A stretch of DNA of 64,000 nucleotides from Mycobacterium sp. AT1 (GCF_002043095.1 NZ_MVOC01000003.1:1-64000), one strand, 5' to 3'. Shown: positions 24,670 to 33,737, numbered from the stretch's first letter. Translations and numbers: made by a program. Notes: generated by a model from the sequence alone, not told the origin.

Positions 24670-26232
24670 ATGGCGAATCTCGCACTCAACCTTGTAGATT
24701 CGGCGCAGCGCCATCCTCTCCGCATCGCCGTGATCACCGAGACGGTCAACATGACCTACGCGGAGGTTGACGCCGCTGTTGCGCGGTTGGCGACACTGTT
24801 GCACCGCAGCGGCGTTCGAGTGGGAGATCGGGTCGGCGTCATGTTGCCCAACATCGCGGCGGCGCCCATCTCGTACTACGCCATCTGGCGGGTCGGCGCC
24901 ATCGCAGTGCCCATGAATCCACTGCTACAAGCAGGCGAGGTGGAGTTTCAATTGGCCAACACGGCGGCCCGGCTGTTGATCGGCAGTGTCGGATTCGCTT
25001 CCGCCGCGACCGAGGCGGCCGAGCGTACGAATACGGTGTTGCATCTCGTCGACGACGCATTGCTGGCAGCCATGACGGCGGGCCTGCCCTCTTTTGGCGA
25101 TCCCGTCGAGCGCGGATCACAGCACACCGCGGCAGTGCTGCACACTTCCGGCACCACGGGCACTCCCAAGGGCGCAGAGCTGACGCATGGCAACCTGGGA
25201 GGCAACCAAAATACGTTTCGTAGCAGTCTAATCCGACTCACCGAGATGGACGTGGTGCTCGCGTGTCTGCCCTTGTTTCACGTGTTCGGCATGACCTGCG
25301 CGATGAACGCCGCCATCGCGTCCGGTAGTACGTTGTCGCTCCTGGCGCGGTTTGATCCAGCGTTGGCGATTGGGCGGATTGCCACTGACCAGGTCACCGT
25401 GTTCGCAGGCGTGCCCACCATGTACACCGCTCTGCTCGCAGTCGCAGATCAGTTACCGCGGGGATCAACCGCGTCTCTGCGCACGTGCGTCTCCGGGGGC
25501 TCGGCATTACCAGTTCAAGTGCTCAAGGACTTCGAAAAGACCTTTGGTGTAATGATCCTCGAAGGCTACGGGCTCTCCGAGACATCGCCCGTCACCACCT
25601 TCAACCATCCCGGGGAGGAACGTCGGCCCGGCTCGGTTGGCACCCCGGTTCACGGTGTGCGGCTACGCCTGGTCGACGACGAGGGGAATGAGGTGCCAGA
25701 GGGGAGTGCGGGTGAGATTCAGGTCAAGGGCCCCAACGTGATGAAGGGCTACTGGAATCAACCCGAAGCCACCGCGGAATCACTGCGCGGAGGATGGTTC
25801 TCGACCGGTGACATTGCCGTAGTCGATCGCGATGGCCACTACTTCATCGTCGACCGCAAGAAGGACTTGATCATTCGCGGCGGATACAACGTCTATCCTC
25901 GCGAAGTCGAGGAGGCAATGCACGAGCATCCGGCGGTCGCAGAAGTAGCCGTGGTTGGCATACCGCATGAATCCCTCGGCGAGGAGATCGGCGCCGCCGT
26001 GGTACTCAAGTCGGGATTGTCGGTCGACGTCGAGGAATTGTCCGACTTCGCCAAGGAGCGGGTTGCGGCCTACAAATATCCGCGCCACATCTGGTTCGTC
26101 GACGGTCTGCCAACCGGTCCAACCGGGAAGATACTGCGCCGCGAGGTGAAACCACCGCCGACGGTGATGGGATGGCAGACGCGACGATATGACGTGTCTC
26201 GCAGCGGTGATGAGTTTCGCCCTAGCGGGTAG
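24670..26232 (+). CDS. Fatty-acid/aryl-CoA ligase, FadD13-like
   Basis: A 520-residue ANL-superfamily AMP-forming ligase: P-loop T-S-G-T-T-G-T-P-K-G, motif G-Y-G-L-S-E-T-S-P, Y-F-I-V-D-R-K-K-D hinge and the final P-T-G-P-T-G-K-I-L with the catalytic Lys. It activates a carboxylic acid with CoA. Three in-frame starts exist: GTG 24634 (overlapping the SDR stop), ATG 24655 and ATG 24670; the last gives the family's A-N-L-A-L-N-L-V opening. Together with BVMO, AraC regulator, SDR and hydrolase this resembles the contents of the mymA operon. Confidence 0.92.
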   Translation: MANLALNLVDSAQRHPLRIAVITETVNMTYAEVDAAVARLATLLHRSGVRVGDRVGVMLPNIAAAPISYYAIWRVGAIAVPMNPLLQAGEVEFQLANTAARLLIGSVGFASAATEAAERTNTVLHLVDDALLAAMTAGLPSFGDPVERGSQHTAAVLHTSGTTGTPKGAELTHGNLGGNQNTFRSSLIRLTEMDVVLACLPLFHVFGMTCAMNAAIASGSTLSLLARFDPALAIGRIATDQVTVFAGVPTMYTALLAVADQLPRGSTASLRTCVSGGSALPVQVLKDFEKTFGVMILEGYGLSETSPVTTFNHPGEERRPGSVGTPVHGVRLRLVDDEGNEVPEGSAGEIQVKGPNVMKGYWNQPEATAESLRGGWFSTGDIAVVDRDGHYFIVDRKKDLIIRGGYNVYPREVEEAMHEHPAVAEVAVVGIPHESLGEEIGAAVVLKSGLSVDVEELSDFAKERVAAYKYPRHIWFVDGLPTGPTGKILRREVKPPPTVMGWQTRRYDVSRSGDEFRPSG

Positions 26233-26291
26233 TCCCTTCCTTGGGCAGCAATGGGCCGGCCCGCATTGACTGATGAGCCAGGATGGGAACC

Positions 26292-27332
26292 ATGGACCTC
26301 CCCGTGATGCCGCCGGTCGAGCCGATGCTGGCCAAGGCGGCGGTCAACGTGCCCGACGAGGCCGGGGTCTGGTCCTATGAGCCCAAGTGGGACGGCTTCC
26401 GGGCGCTGGTCTTCCGCGACGGCGACGACGTGGTGCTGCAATCGCGCAGCGGCAAGGAACTCGGGCGGTACTTCCCCGAACTCGTCGAGTCGCTGCGTGA
26501 CGAGCTCGCGCCCCGCTGCGTCCTCGACGGCGAGGTCGTCGTGCCCCGGGAGGTCGACGGACGCATCCGCCTTGACTGGGAGTCGCTGAGTCAGCGCATC
26601 CATCCCGCCGAGAGCCGCGTGACGATGCTGGCCGAGCAGACGCCCGCACACTTCATCGGATTCGACGCGCTTGCCACCGCCGACCGGTCGCTGCTCGACC
26701 AACCGTTCCGCGTGCGCCGGGAGGCGCTCCTCGAGCTGGTCACCGAGAAGACGTGGTGCCACGTCACCCGCACCACCGAGGACCCGCAGCTCGGGACACA
26801 GTGGCTGACCACCTTCGAGGGGGCCGGGCTGGACGGGGTGATCGCCAAGCGGCTCGACGGACGTTACCTTCCCGGCAAGCGCGACATGGTCAAGGTCAAG
26901 CACAAGCGCGACGCCGACTGCGTCGCCATCGGATACCGCGTCCACAAGAGCGGCGAGGGCGTCGGATCGATCCTGCTCGGTCTGTACGACGACGACGGCG
27001 AGCTGCAGATGATCGGCGGCGCAGCGTCTTTCAGCGTCAAGGACCGCATCAAGCTACTGGCCGAGCTGGAGCCGCTGCGCGATGGCGACGCGCGCGACGG
27101 CGACCCCAGCCGGTGGAACTCCGCGGCCGACAAGCGGTGGATCCCGGTGCGTCCGGAGCGGGTGGCCGAGGTGGCCTACGACCAGATGGAGGGCAACGGC
27201 CACAGTGGTCGGCGCTTTCGGCACGCGGTGAAGTTCCTGCGCTGGCGGCCCGACCGTGAACCCGCAAGCTGCACCTTCGCCCAGCTCGACGTCCCGCTGA
27301 ACTACGACCTTTCCGACGTATTGGAGAGCTGA
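26292..27332 (+). CDS. ligC1: ATP-dependent DNA ligase LigC (LigC1)
   Basis: A 346-residue DNA ligase. Motif I is Lys-Trp-Asp-Gly-Phe-Arg near residue 32, motif III V-L-D-G-E-V, motif IV E-G-A-G-L-D-G-V-I-A-K and motif V V-K-V-K-H-K; an OB fold follows with R-W-R-P-D-R-E. The ATG at 26292 gives M-D-L-P-V-M-P-P-V, like the Rv3731 N-terminus; an earlier ATG at 26283 is in frame. The primase-polymerase gene starts on the base after its stop, so the two proteins are made together and are known partners in repair synthesis and sealing. Confidence 0.95.
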   Translation: MDLPVMPPVEPMLAKAAVNVPDEAGVWSYEPKWDGFRALVFRDGDDVVLQSRSGKELGRYFPELVESLRDELAPRCVLDGEVVVPREVDGRIRLDWESLSQRIHPAESRVTMLAEQTPAHFIGFDALATADRSLLDQPFRVRREALLELVTEKTWCHVTRTTEDPQLGTQWLTTFEGAGLDGVIAKRLDGRYLPGKRDMVKVKHKRDADCVAIGYRVHKSGEGVGSILLGLYDDDGELQMIGGAASFSVKDRIKLLAELEPLRDGDARDGDPSRWNSAADKRWIPVRPERVAEVAYDQMEGNGHSGRRFRHAVKFLRWRPDREPASCTFAQLDVPLNYDLSDVLES

Positions 27333-28379
27333 ATGGCCAGTCCTGCAACCGAAGTCGACATAGACGGCGTGGCCGTCCGGTTGACCAGCCCGGACAAGGT
27401 GTACTTCCCCAAGCTCGGCGCCGGTGGCACCAAGCGGGTGCTCTTCGACTACTACCTCGCCGTCGCGCAGCCCATGGTTGCGGCGCTGCGGGACCGCCCC
27501 ACGCATCTGCAGCGCTTCCCCGACGGCATCGACGGCGAGGAGATCTACCAGAAGCGTGTTCCTGCAAAGCATCCCGATTACCTGGAGACGTGTCAGGTGA
27601 CCTTTCCGTCGGGCCGGACCGCCGACGCGTTGAAGGTGACCCACCCGTCGGCGATCGCGTGGGCCGCGCAGATGGGCACGATCACGTTCCACCCGTGGCA
27701 GGTGCGGTGCCCCGACGTCGAACATCCCGACGAGTTGCGCGTCGACCTCGACCCGCAGCCGGGCACCGACTTCACCGACGCAGCCGAGATCGCCGTCGAG
27801 GTGCTCAAACCCGTGCTCGACGAACTCGGCCTCGTCGGCTACCCGAAGACGTCCGGTGGCCGCGGCGTGCACGTGTTCATTCGGATCAAGCCGGACTGGG
27901 ACTTCATCGCCGTCCGGCGGGCGGGGATCGCGCTGGCCCGCGAGGTGGAGCGGCGCGCGCCGGACCGGGTGACGACGTCGTGGTGGAAGGAGGAACGGGG
28001 CGAGCGGCTCTTCATCGACTACAACCAGAACGCCCGCGACCGGACCTTCGCGTCGGCGTACTCGGCGCGGCGCACTCAGATCGCCACGGTGTCCACCCCG
28101 CTGTCGTGGGCGGACCTGTCCGGGGCCGACCCCGACGACTACACGATCTCCACCGTGCCGAAACTCGTTGCCAGCCGGAAGGATCCGTGGGCCGACCTCG
28201 AGAAGGTGGCGCACTCCATCGAGCCGCTGTTGGAGATGGTGGCCGCCGACGAGGAACGCGGCCTCGCCGACCTGCCCTACCCGCCGAGCTATCCCAAGAT
28301 GCCGGGCGAACCGCCGCGCGTGCAGCCGAGCAAGAAGGTTGCGGCCCACTGGAAGGACGACGGCAGTCCCGCGACCTGA
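27333..28379 (+). CDS. LigC-associated primase-polymerase (Prim-PolC, LigD polymerase-domain type)
   Basis: A 348-residue archaeo-eukaryotic primase-fold polymerase like the polymerase domain of LigD and M. tuberculosis Rv3730c. It keeps D-L-D-P-Q-P-G with the two metal-binding Asp residues, the S-G-G-R-G-V-H-V loop and a later F-I-D-Y-N-Q-N-A-R-D segment. Such enzymes prefer ribonucleotides and fill short gaps before ligation. ATG starts immediately after the ligC1 TGA. Confidence 0.93.
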   Translation: MASPATEVDIDGVAVRLTSPDKVYFPKLGAGGTKRVLFDYYLAVAQPMVAALRDRPTHLQRFPDGIDGEEIYQKRVPAKHPDYLETCQVTFPSGRTADALKVTHPSAIAWAAQMGTITFHPWQVRCPDVEHPDELRVDLDPQPGTDFTDAAEIAVEVLKPVLDELGLVGYPKTSGGRGVHVFIRIKPDWDFIAVRRAGIALAREVERRAPDRVTTSWWKEERGERLFIDYNQNARDRTFASAYSARRTQIATVSTPLSWADLSGADPDDYTISTVPKLVASRKDPWADLEKVAHSIEPLLEMVAADEERGLADLPYPPSYPKMPGEPPRVQPSKKVAAHWKDDGSPAT

Positions 28380-28394
28380 CCTACGCCGCAGCGA

Positions 28395-29999
28395 TCACTG
28401 CAACGCGCCGACGGGGACGTCCTCGCCGCCGTCAACGGTCACGGGGACTTCGTCGTCGTCGGCAGCCAGTTCGTCGGCAACCGCCACGGGCTCGACCTCG
28501 GCACCACGTGATCTGCGGCGAATGGACAGCACGACTTCGACACCGAGCACCACGAGCACCGATACGCCGAACGCGGGATAGAGCACTCCCAAGAAGACTG
28601 CAGCGATCGACACTGCCTTCACTGCGCGCTTCGGGGTGGCGGCGCGGGTTGCGGCGTTGGCGGGCTTGGGCAGACCGGTGCCCCCTGTGGGTCGACGTTT
28701 CCACCACATCAGGAATCCGGTCACCACGCTGGTCAGCACCCCCAGGCATGCCAAGGTGGCCGAGATGCGGGTGAGCACGCCGAGTTGGTTGCCCATGTGC
28801 ATCGCGATGCCGAAACTCGTCAACCGCGACAGTGCCCCGTCCTGCGCCGTGGTGGCATTGGTGATGGTCGCCCCGGTGAACTGGTCGAGGTAGAGCGTTC
28901 TCTGTTCGGACAGTTTCTGCGGCCAGCGGTTGACCACTGTGTAACTGCCCCAGGTGGTTTCGCCGCTCTCGGTGGAATTCGAGGGTGGAATGATCGCGTA
29001 GCCGGGGACCATGCCCTCGTCCTTCGCGATCCGGTCGACGTCGGCGAACGATATTGGACTCGCCGTCGGGCCGCCGGGTTGCGAGGCGTACACCGGGTCG
29101 TCGGTGGCCGCCCACGCGATGCGCCGACCCAACCGGTCGTAGTCGCCCATCTTCGCGGGCGTCGAAGGTGCGTCGACGGACGTCGACGGGGCGACGGTAG
29201 CCGAGAACGCCCGCCAGTTCTCGCCCCAGTACCGCGACCACGTCAGCCCCGACAGGACGTAGCAGATCAGAATCACCGAGAGCACGACCCCGGTCAGCGC
29301 GTGCAGGTCGCGCCAGCGGATGCGACCGCCCTTGCCCCACCGGATCTTCAGCAGCGGCTTGGCGCTTTGGATGGCCCTCGGCCACCACAGGTAGAGGCCA
29401 CTGCCCAGGAGCACCAGAATCCATCCCGCCGTCACCTCCATCCAGAGATTTCCGATGCCCACGGGAATGGTGGCGTCAGGGTAGGACGTCGGGTCGATCA
29501 GGTGCCCGAGTGATGGCAACTGGATCTTCGGCCCGTCGTTGCCGAACATCCGGTGCACCTGGTTGGCGTAACCGACGAGTCCCGACAACGCGCTGCGCTG
29601 TCCGAGGTAGTTGCCGGTGTAGGGGTCGACGAAGACCTGCGTGTTGTTGGCTTCGCCGGCCGGGTAGGCGGGAGCATCGGGAGGCAGGAAGTCGACCCGC
29701 GTGGAGTGTCCGGGAGCATCGGGCGGGGTGACGGCTTCGAGTGTGTAGCCCTCGCCGACCTGTCGCTGCGCGGTGGCCACCTGCTGGTCGAGAGGTACCG
29801 TTTCCGGTCCCTGGGTGACTGTGAGCAGGTCGCCGTTCAGCCAGTTGTCCAACGGTTGGCTGTACAGGATCACCAGTCCGGTGCAGGCCAGCACCACCAG
29901 CACGGGCGCTGCGAACAGGCCTACCCAGAAGTGCAGTCGGAATATCCGGCGCAGGACCGCTGCGTCGCCGCTGCGCGTCGAAGTCGTCGTCGAGCTCAT
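28395..29999 (-). CDS. PepSY-domain transmembrane protein (PepSY-TM, copy 1)
   Basis: A 534-residue membrane protein: one TM helix at 25-48, a long external part with PepSY-like repeats, then three or more TM helices and a Lys/Arg- and Glu/Asp-rich tail. PepSY-TM (PiuB-like) proteins are associated with iron, copper or siderophore handling, and may act as reductases or peptidase regulators. A GGAACC-N16-CGACTA promoter lies upstream on the same strand and a matching one faces the divergent SOD gene. A related protein is at 31322-32803. Confidence 0.85.
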   Translation of the reverse strand: MSSTTTSTRSGDAAVLRRIFRLHFWVGLFAAPVLVVLACTGLVILYSQPLDNWLNGDLLTVTQGPETVPLDQQVATAQRQVGEGYTLEAVTPPDAPGHSTRVDFLPPDAPAYPAGEANNTQVFVDPYTGNYLGQRSALSGLVGYANQVHRMFGNDGPKIQLPSLGHLIDPTSYPDATIPVGIGNLWMEVTAGWILVLLGSGLYLWWPRAIQSAKPLLKIRWGKGGRIRWRDLHALTGVVLSVILICYVLSGLTWSRYWGENWRAFSATVAPSTSVDAPSTPAKMGDYDRLGRRIAWAATDDPVYASQPGGPTASPISFADVDRIAKDEGMVPGYAIIPPSNSTESGETTWGSYTVVNRWPQKLSEQRTLYLDQFTGATITNATTAQDGALSRLTSFGIAMHMGNQLGVLTRISATLACLGVLTSVVTGFLMWWKRRPTGGTGLPKPANAATRAATPKRAVKAVSIAAVFLGVLYPAFGVSVLVVLGVEVVLSIRRRSRGAEVEPVAVADELAADDDEVPVTVDGGEDVPVGALQ

Positions 30000-30057
30000 T
30001 CATTCCCCTCGGGCTTGGCGGACATCGGCGGGCAGGCAGACATCGCGTTCACGGCAT

Positions 30058-30085
30058 TAGTCGCGTCGATGCCCCCCATGGTTCC
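30058..30085 (-). promoter_or_regulatory. ECF-type promoter GGAACC-N16-CGACTA (PepSY copy 1)
   Basis: Minus strand: GGAACC at 30085-30080, 16 bases, CGACTA at 30063-30058; the gene starts 58 bases further on. One of eight such elements between 30.0 and 43.9 kb. Confidence 0.75.
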
Positions 30086-30144
30086 CGGGGTGGTGCCTTT
30101 CATCCGCTGGCGGGTCGATCCAGCGGATGGCCTGGCGGCTCCCA

Positions 30145-30172
30145 GGAACCAAACAGGTCCGCGGTGCGACGA
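30145..30172 (+). promoter_or_regulatory. ECF-type promoter GGAACC-N16-CGACGA (SOD)
   Basis: GGAACC at 30145-30150, 16 bases, CGAC at 30167-30170. It points to the superoxide dismutase gene about 70 bases downstream. Confidence 0.7.
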
Positions 30173-30243
30173 ATGTGATGGCACTCGGGGCAACGAGCCA
30201 AGAACGAACTCACCCTCTCAAACCGCGCAAGAGATGGAGTCTG

Positions 30244-30960
30244 ATGAGACGCACGAGTATTGCCGCCCTCGCCGTGTGGGCGGCTCTGACGGTGTCAGGC
30301 ATCGCAACCACCTATGACGCGGCGCCCGCGAGGGCGGAAACCGTGTTCACCCTCCCGCCGCTGCCCTACGCGCCCAGCGCCTTGGAGCCGGTTATCGACA
30401 CCGAGACGATGACGCTCCACCACGACAAGCATCATCAGGCCTACGTTGACGCACTCAACAAGGCGGTGGCGGCGGATCCCGCACTCCAGGACAAGTCCTT
30501 GGAGCAGCTCGTCGAGGCCGCTGGCACGCTTCCAGACGTGGTGCGCAACAACGCAGGCGGCCACTGGAATCACAGCTTCTTCTGGGCGACGATGGCGCCG
30601 CCGGCGCAGTCCGGCCAGCCCTCGGCAGCGCTACAGGCCGCGATCGACCGTCAGTTCGGCTCGACCGATGCATTCGAGGCGGCGTTCGACGACGCGGGGA
30701 CGAAGCGGTTCGGTTCGGGCTGGGTGTGGCTGATCGTCGGGCACGGCGGTGAACTGGCGATCACCTCGACACCCAATCAGGACAACCCACTGATGGACGT
30801 CGCTGACGTGAAGGGTGCACCCATCCTCGGTAACGACGTCTGGGAGCACGCCTACTACCTGAAGCACCAGAACCGCCGGGCTGAGTACCTGACCGACTGG
30901 TGGCAGGTGGTGAACTGGGCGACCGTATCCGACCGCTACGCCGCGGCCACCGCTCGCTGA
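30244..30960 (+). CDS. Exported Fe/Mn superoxide dismutase
   Basis: A 238-residue SOD with an N-terminal signal peptide (about 31 residues, basic start, hydrophobic core, Ala-Arg-Ala end), unlike the leaderless SodA of mycobacteria. Metal ligands are visible: His59 in T-L-H-H-D-K-H-H, His110 in G-H-W-N-H-S-F-F-W, and Asp and His in D-V-W-E-H-A-Y-Y. It would dismutate superoxide outside the membrane. The ATG at 30244 follows GATGGAG and gives the signal peptide; a longer frame from 30127 crosses the promoter. The context suggests protection against metal-driven oxidative stress. Confidence 0.9.
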   Translation: MRRTSIAALAVWAALTVSGIATTYDAAPARAETVFTLPPLPYAPSALEPVIDTETMTLHHDKHHQAYVDALNKAVAADPALQDKSLEQLVEAAGTLPDVVRNNAGGHWNHSFFWATMAPPAQSGQPSAALQAAIDRQFGSTDAFEAAFDDAGTKRFGSGWVWLIVGHGGELAITSTPNQDNPLMDVADVKGAPILGNDVWEHAYYLKHQNRRAEYLTDWWQVVNWATVSDRYAAATAR

Positions 30961-30990
30961 CGAGCTGCTTCGGGAACCATCCCAAACCGA

Positions 30991-31027
30991 CGTCGACCCC
31001 CGACCTGAAACGGAACGGGGGTCGACG
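30991..31027. terminator. Bidirectional hairpin between SOD and HMA genes
   Basis: CGTCGACCCCCG (30991-31002) and CGGGGGTCGACG (31016-31027) form a perfect 12-bp stem with a 13-base loop between two convergent genes. There is no T-run, as is common for mycobacterial terminators. Confidence 0.6.
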
Positions 31028-31037
31028 CCTGTTGCCG

Positions 31038-31256
31038 CTAGTTGTCCAGGACCGCGAAGTTCCCTTCTGCGTCCAGTGCGGACTGCACTTGGGCCACGGT
31101 CACCTGCTCGGCGGCGTCGATCTCGACGGTCGACGACCCCGTGGTGTCGAGGACGACTCGTACGGACCTCACCTCGGCCAGTCCTGAGATGGCAGAGGAA
31201 ACGGTGTCCGCGCACCCCTGACAATGCAGGCCGTCGACGGAGAACGTCTGAACCAT
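31038..31256 (-). CDS. HMA-domain metallochaperone (CopZ-like)
   Basis: A 72-residue protein that is a single heavy-metal-associated domain: V-D-G-L-H-C-Q-G-C-A-D with Cys12 and Cys15 as the Cu(I)/Zn ligands, then the beta-alpha-beta-beta-alpha-beta pattern. The ATG at 31256 has AAAGGAG upstream. It would deliver metal to the P-type ATPase at 38169-40466. A much longer frame reaching 31781 runs over the neighbouring PepSY gene and is rejected. It follows that PepSY gene by 65 bp and is probably cotranscribed. Confidence 0.92.
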   Translation of the reverse strand: MVQTFSVDGLHCQGCADTVSSAISGLAEVRSVRVVLDTTGSSTVEIDAAEQVTVAQVQSALDAEGNFAVLDN

Positions 31257-31321
31257 GTAGAGCTCCTTTCGCTTGCTTGCGTTCCCTCGGCGACCATGCG
31301 CCAGGGGTATGTGGGCCGGGG

Positions 31322-32803
31322 TCAGGGTCGCGAAGATCCTGGCAACGCATTCTCTCGATCGAGGGACCTCCGATGACGTACCAGTCCGATCAGGACGTCC
31401 GCGCATAGGAAGGCCGCGAGACTGATCCCGAGGAGGGGGACGAACCAACCGATCACGACGGCGGCGACCACCGTGGTGACTGCGGCACCCGGCGGCAGAT
31501 GCGTCAGCACCCCCCGGCGGGGTGGCCGCCCACCGGTACGGCCGCCGGTGGTGGGCCTGCGCCGCGACCACATCAGGTAACCGCGGATGATGACGGTGAC
31601 GAGCGCGGCGGCAAGGGCGACGAGCACGAGCTGATTGGCCAACCCGAACAGCGAGCCCATGTGGAGTTGAATGCCCCAGGCCGACAGTTTCGCCGCGAGT
31701 GGCCAGTCGGCGAACCAAGACGCGTCGGTGATCCGTCCGGTGGCACCGTCGACGGCGACGGCGTTGTTCGACATGACCCACGGCTGTCGAGTTTGGGCCA
31801 CCGTGAACGCGGTGCCGGGCTGTGAGGGAATGCTCACCTCGACCTTGCCGCCGATGCCCGCAGCCCGAGCGGCCTCCACCACGTCGTCCAGCTCGTCGAC
31901 ACGGGGCGCGGAAGCCGTTGCAGGCTGGTCGAATTCGCCGGCAGCACCATGGTCGTGCCCGACGTGGGCGGACTCCTCAGCCGACGCCGCGGTCGCGCCC
32001 CCGTCTTCCAGGGTGGTGGTAACCGTCGGTGTCGTCCACGACATGGCCGCCCGCAAGGAGGTGATGTTCGCGCCCGCGTACGTCGACCAGGTCAGTCCCG
32101 TCGCCGACAGGAACAACAGGCCCGCCGCGATCCAGAGGCCCACTGCACCATGCCAATTGAGGGTCAGGGCCCGTCCCCGAGCGCTTCGTTCCACGGTCAG
32201 CAGGCGAGCCTCGGCGGGACGGCGGATCTTCGTGCGGCGGTAACGGCTGACCCACAGGGCGAGCCCGGCGAGGGCGATGACCCAGAGCCATGATGCAGCC
32301 AGTTCGCTGTAGATGCGGCCGGGGTCCCCCAGGTGCAGGCTTCTGTGCAGGTTGCTGATCCAGGTTCGTACTGGCAATGCGCCGCTGCTGCCGTAGACGG
32401 TCAGCTCCCCGAGGGATTCACCCTTCACCGGGTCGACGAATACGCCGCGGCGTTCGGACGGTCCCAGCGTCGGATCGCTGAACATCACCCGCGTCGTCTC
32501 GCCGGGCTCGGCGGCCGGCCGGACGGCGGTCACGGTGAGGTCGGGCCGAACCCGTTGCGCAATGCGCACCTGATCGGAGAGCGGCAGGGCGGGGCCGGTG
32601 GCGTCGACGTGGAGATGATCGCGGTAGACGAGCTGCTCGATGCTTGGGGCCATCGCGTACAACCCGCCGCTGAGTGCTGCAACCAAGAGAAACGGACCAA
32701 CGAACACCCCGGCGTAGAAGTGCAAGCGAAGGAAGAAGGCGCGATACCCGGACTTGTCGGCTGCCGGCATCCGGCCCTGCCGCTCGGTTTCGGTGATGGC
32801 CAT
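31322..32803 (-). CDS. PepSY-domain transmembrane protein (PepSY-TM, copy 2)
   Basis: A 493-residue membrane protein with a TM helix near 25-45, external PepSY-type regions, three central TM helices and two near the C-terminus. The middle carries a His-rich H-V-G-H-D-H-G stretch that could bind copper. The W-G-I-Q-L-H-M-G-S-L-F-G motif is shared with copy 1 (28395-29999). Start at ATG 32803 chosen because it leads into the first TM helix; the frame is open to 33007. Confidence 0.82.
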   Translation of the reverse strand: MAITETERQGRMPAADKSGYRAFFLRLHFYAGVFVGPFLLVAALSGGLYAMAPSIEQLVYRDHLHVDATGPALPLSDQVRIAQRVRPDLTVTAVRPAAEPGETTRVMFSDPTLGPSERRGVFVDPVKGESLGELTVYGSSGALPVRTWISNLHRSLHLGDPGRIYSELAASWLWVIALAGLALWVSRYRRTKIRRPAEARLLTVERSARGRALTLNWHGAVGLWIAAGLLFLSATGLTWSTYAGANITSLRAAMSWTTPTVTTTLEDGGATAASAEESAHVGHDHGAAGEFDQPATASAPRVDELDDVVEAARAAGIGGKVEVSIPSQPGTAFTVAQTRQPWVMSNNAVAVDGATGRITDASWFADWPLAAKLSAWGIQLHMGSLFGLANQLVLVALAAALVTVIIRGYLMWSRRRPTTGGRTGGRPPRRGVLTHLPPGAAVTTVVAAVVIGWFVPLLGISLAAFLCADVLIGLVRHRRSLDRENALPGSSRP

Positions 32804-32921
32804 CGCAGATCGGATCTCCAATGTCAGTTCTCGGGCATGGAAAGGTGTCGCGCGGGGCACACGCCAGCGCGAACCCCACGCTCTCACAGCCGGTCTCACC
32901 TGGGCAAACATGATGACTCCG

Positions 32922-32949
32922 GGAACCAACCGGGCCCAAATCACGACTA
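32922..32949 (+). promoter_or_regulatory. ECF-type promoter GGAACC-N16-CGACTA (anti-sigma gene)
   Basis: GGAACC at 32922-32927, 16 bases, CGACTA at 32944-32949, about 70 bases before the anti-sigma-like gene. Control of an anti-sigma gene by its own sigma factor is a usual feedback arrangement. Confidence 0.7.
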
Positions 32950-33017
32950 ATGCAGCCATTTCGAGGCGGGCTTCACATCTGCCGCAGTCGCCGGGTGCGG
33001 GGAACAATCCGGCGATC

Positions 33018-33737
33018 GTGAGCGACTATAGAAGGGTGAATTGCGACGTGGCCCGGGACGCGCTGTCAGCGCGGATCGACGGCGAGCGCGAGCCGGTGCC
33101 CGCTGCCCGGGTGGACGAGCACCTCGGTGGCTGTGCGGATTGCCGGGTCTGGTTCGAGCGGGTGGCCGTGCAGGCTGCGAGCTTGCGCCGAATCGCTCAG
33201 CGCCCGGTAGCGCTACCGGATCAGAGCCTCGGCCGCGTGCGCGGAATGCCGCGTCTACGGATGTCCTGGCAGCGGTGGGCGTTGGTGGGGGTCGGCGTCG
33301 TGCAGATCGCCGTTGGCTCCATCCAGGCGCTGGGATTGAGTGTCGGTTTGAGCCATGAGCACGGCATGGGATCGGGTGGACATCTGTTGAACGAGTCCAC
33401 GGCATGGTCGATCACGCTCGGCGTGGTCATGGTCGCCGCGGCCGTGTGGCCGAGCGTCGCCGCGGGCTTGGCCGGCGTGTTGGGCGTGTTCGTCGGGCTG
33501 CTGACGGTCTACGTCGTCGCCGATGCGATGTCTGGGACCGTGACCGCCACGCGGGTGCTGACGCATCTTCCGATCGTCATCGGTGCCGTTATGGCGATTC
33601 TGCTGTGGCGCCAGACCGCCATCCCACCCCCGGAAGCGCGCGTCGCGGAGCCCGAGCCAGAGATCATCTTGCCGGGCAACGCTTCCCGCGGCAGAAGGCG
33701 TGGACACCTGTGGCCCACTGATGGTTCGGCTGCCTAA
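33018..33737 (+). CDS. Zinc-finger anti-sigma-like membrane protein
   Basis: About 239 residues. The first 45 contain C-D-V-A-R-D-A-L-S-A-R-I-D-G and H-L-G-G-C-A-D-C, the His-x3-Cys-x2-Cys pattern of ZAS (zf-HC2) anti-sigma factors, which hold ECF sigma factors at the membrane. Five or so TM helices follow; one loop reads G-L-S-H-E-H-G-M-G-S-G-G-H and is rich in potential metal ligands, so it may sense metal. Start uncertain: GTG 33018 or GTG 33036. The architecture recalls Rv0093c of M. tuberculosis. The likely partner is the sigma factor at 40577, but it is not adjacent, so pairing is inference. Confidence 0.78.
   Translation: MSDYRRVNCDVARDALSARIDGEREPVPAARVDEHLGGCADCRVWFERVAVQAASLRRIAQRPVALPDQSLGRVRGMPRLRMSWQRWALVGVGVVQIAVGSIQALGLSVGLSHEHGMGSGGHLLNESTAWSITLGVVMVAAAVWPSVAAGLAGVLGVFVGLLTVYVVADAMSGTVTATRVLTHLPIVIGAVMAILLWRQTAIPPPEARVAEPEPEIILPGNASRGRRRGHLWPTDGSAA

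Noticed and set aside
30973..30998. GGAACC followed by CGAC after the SOD gene
   Set aside because: Spacing is 15, not 16, no gene follows on that strand, and the CGAC is part of the terminator stem; probably chance.
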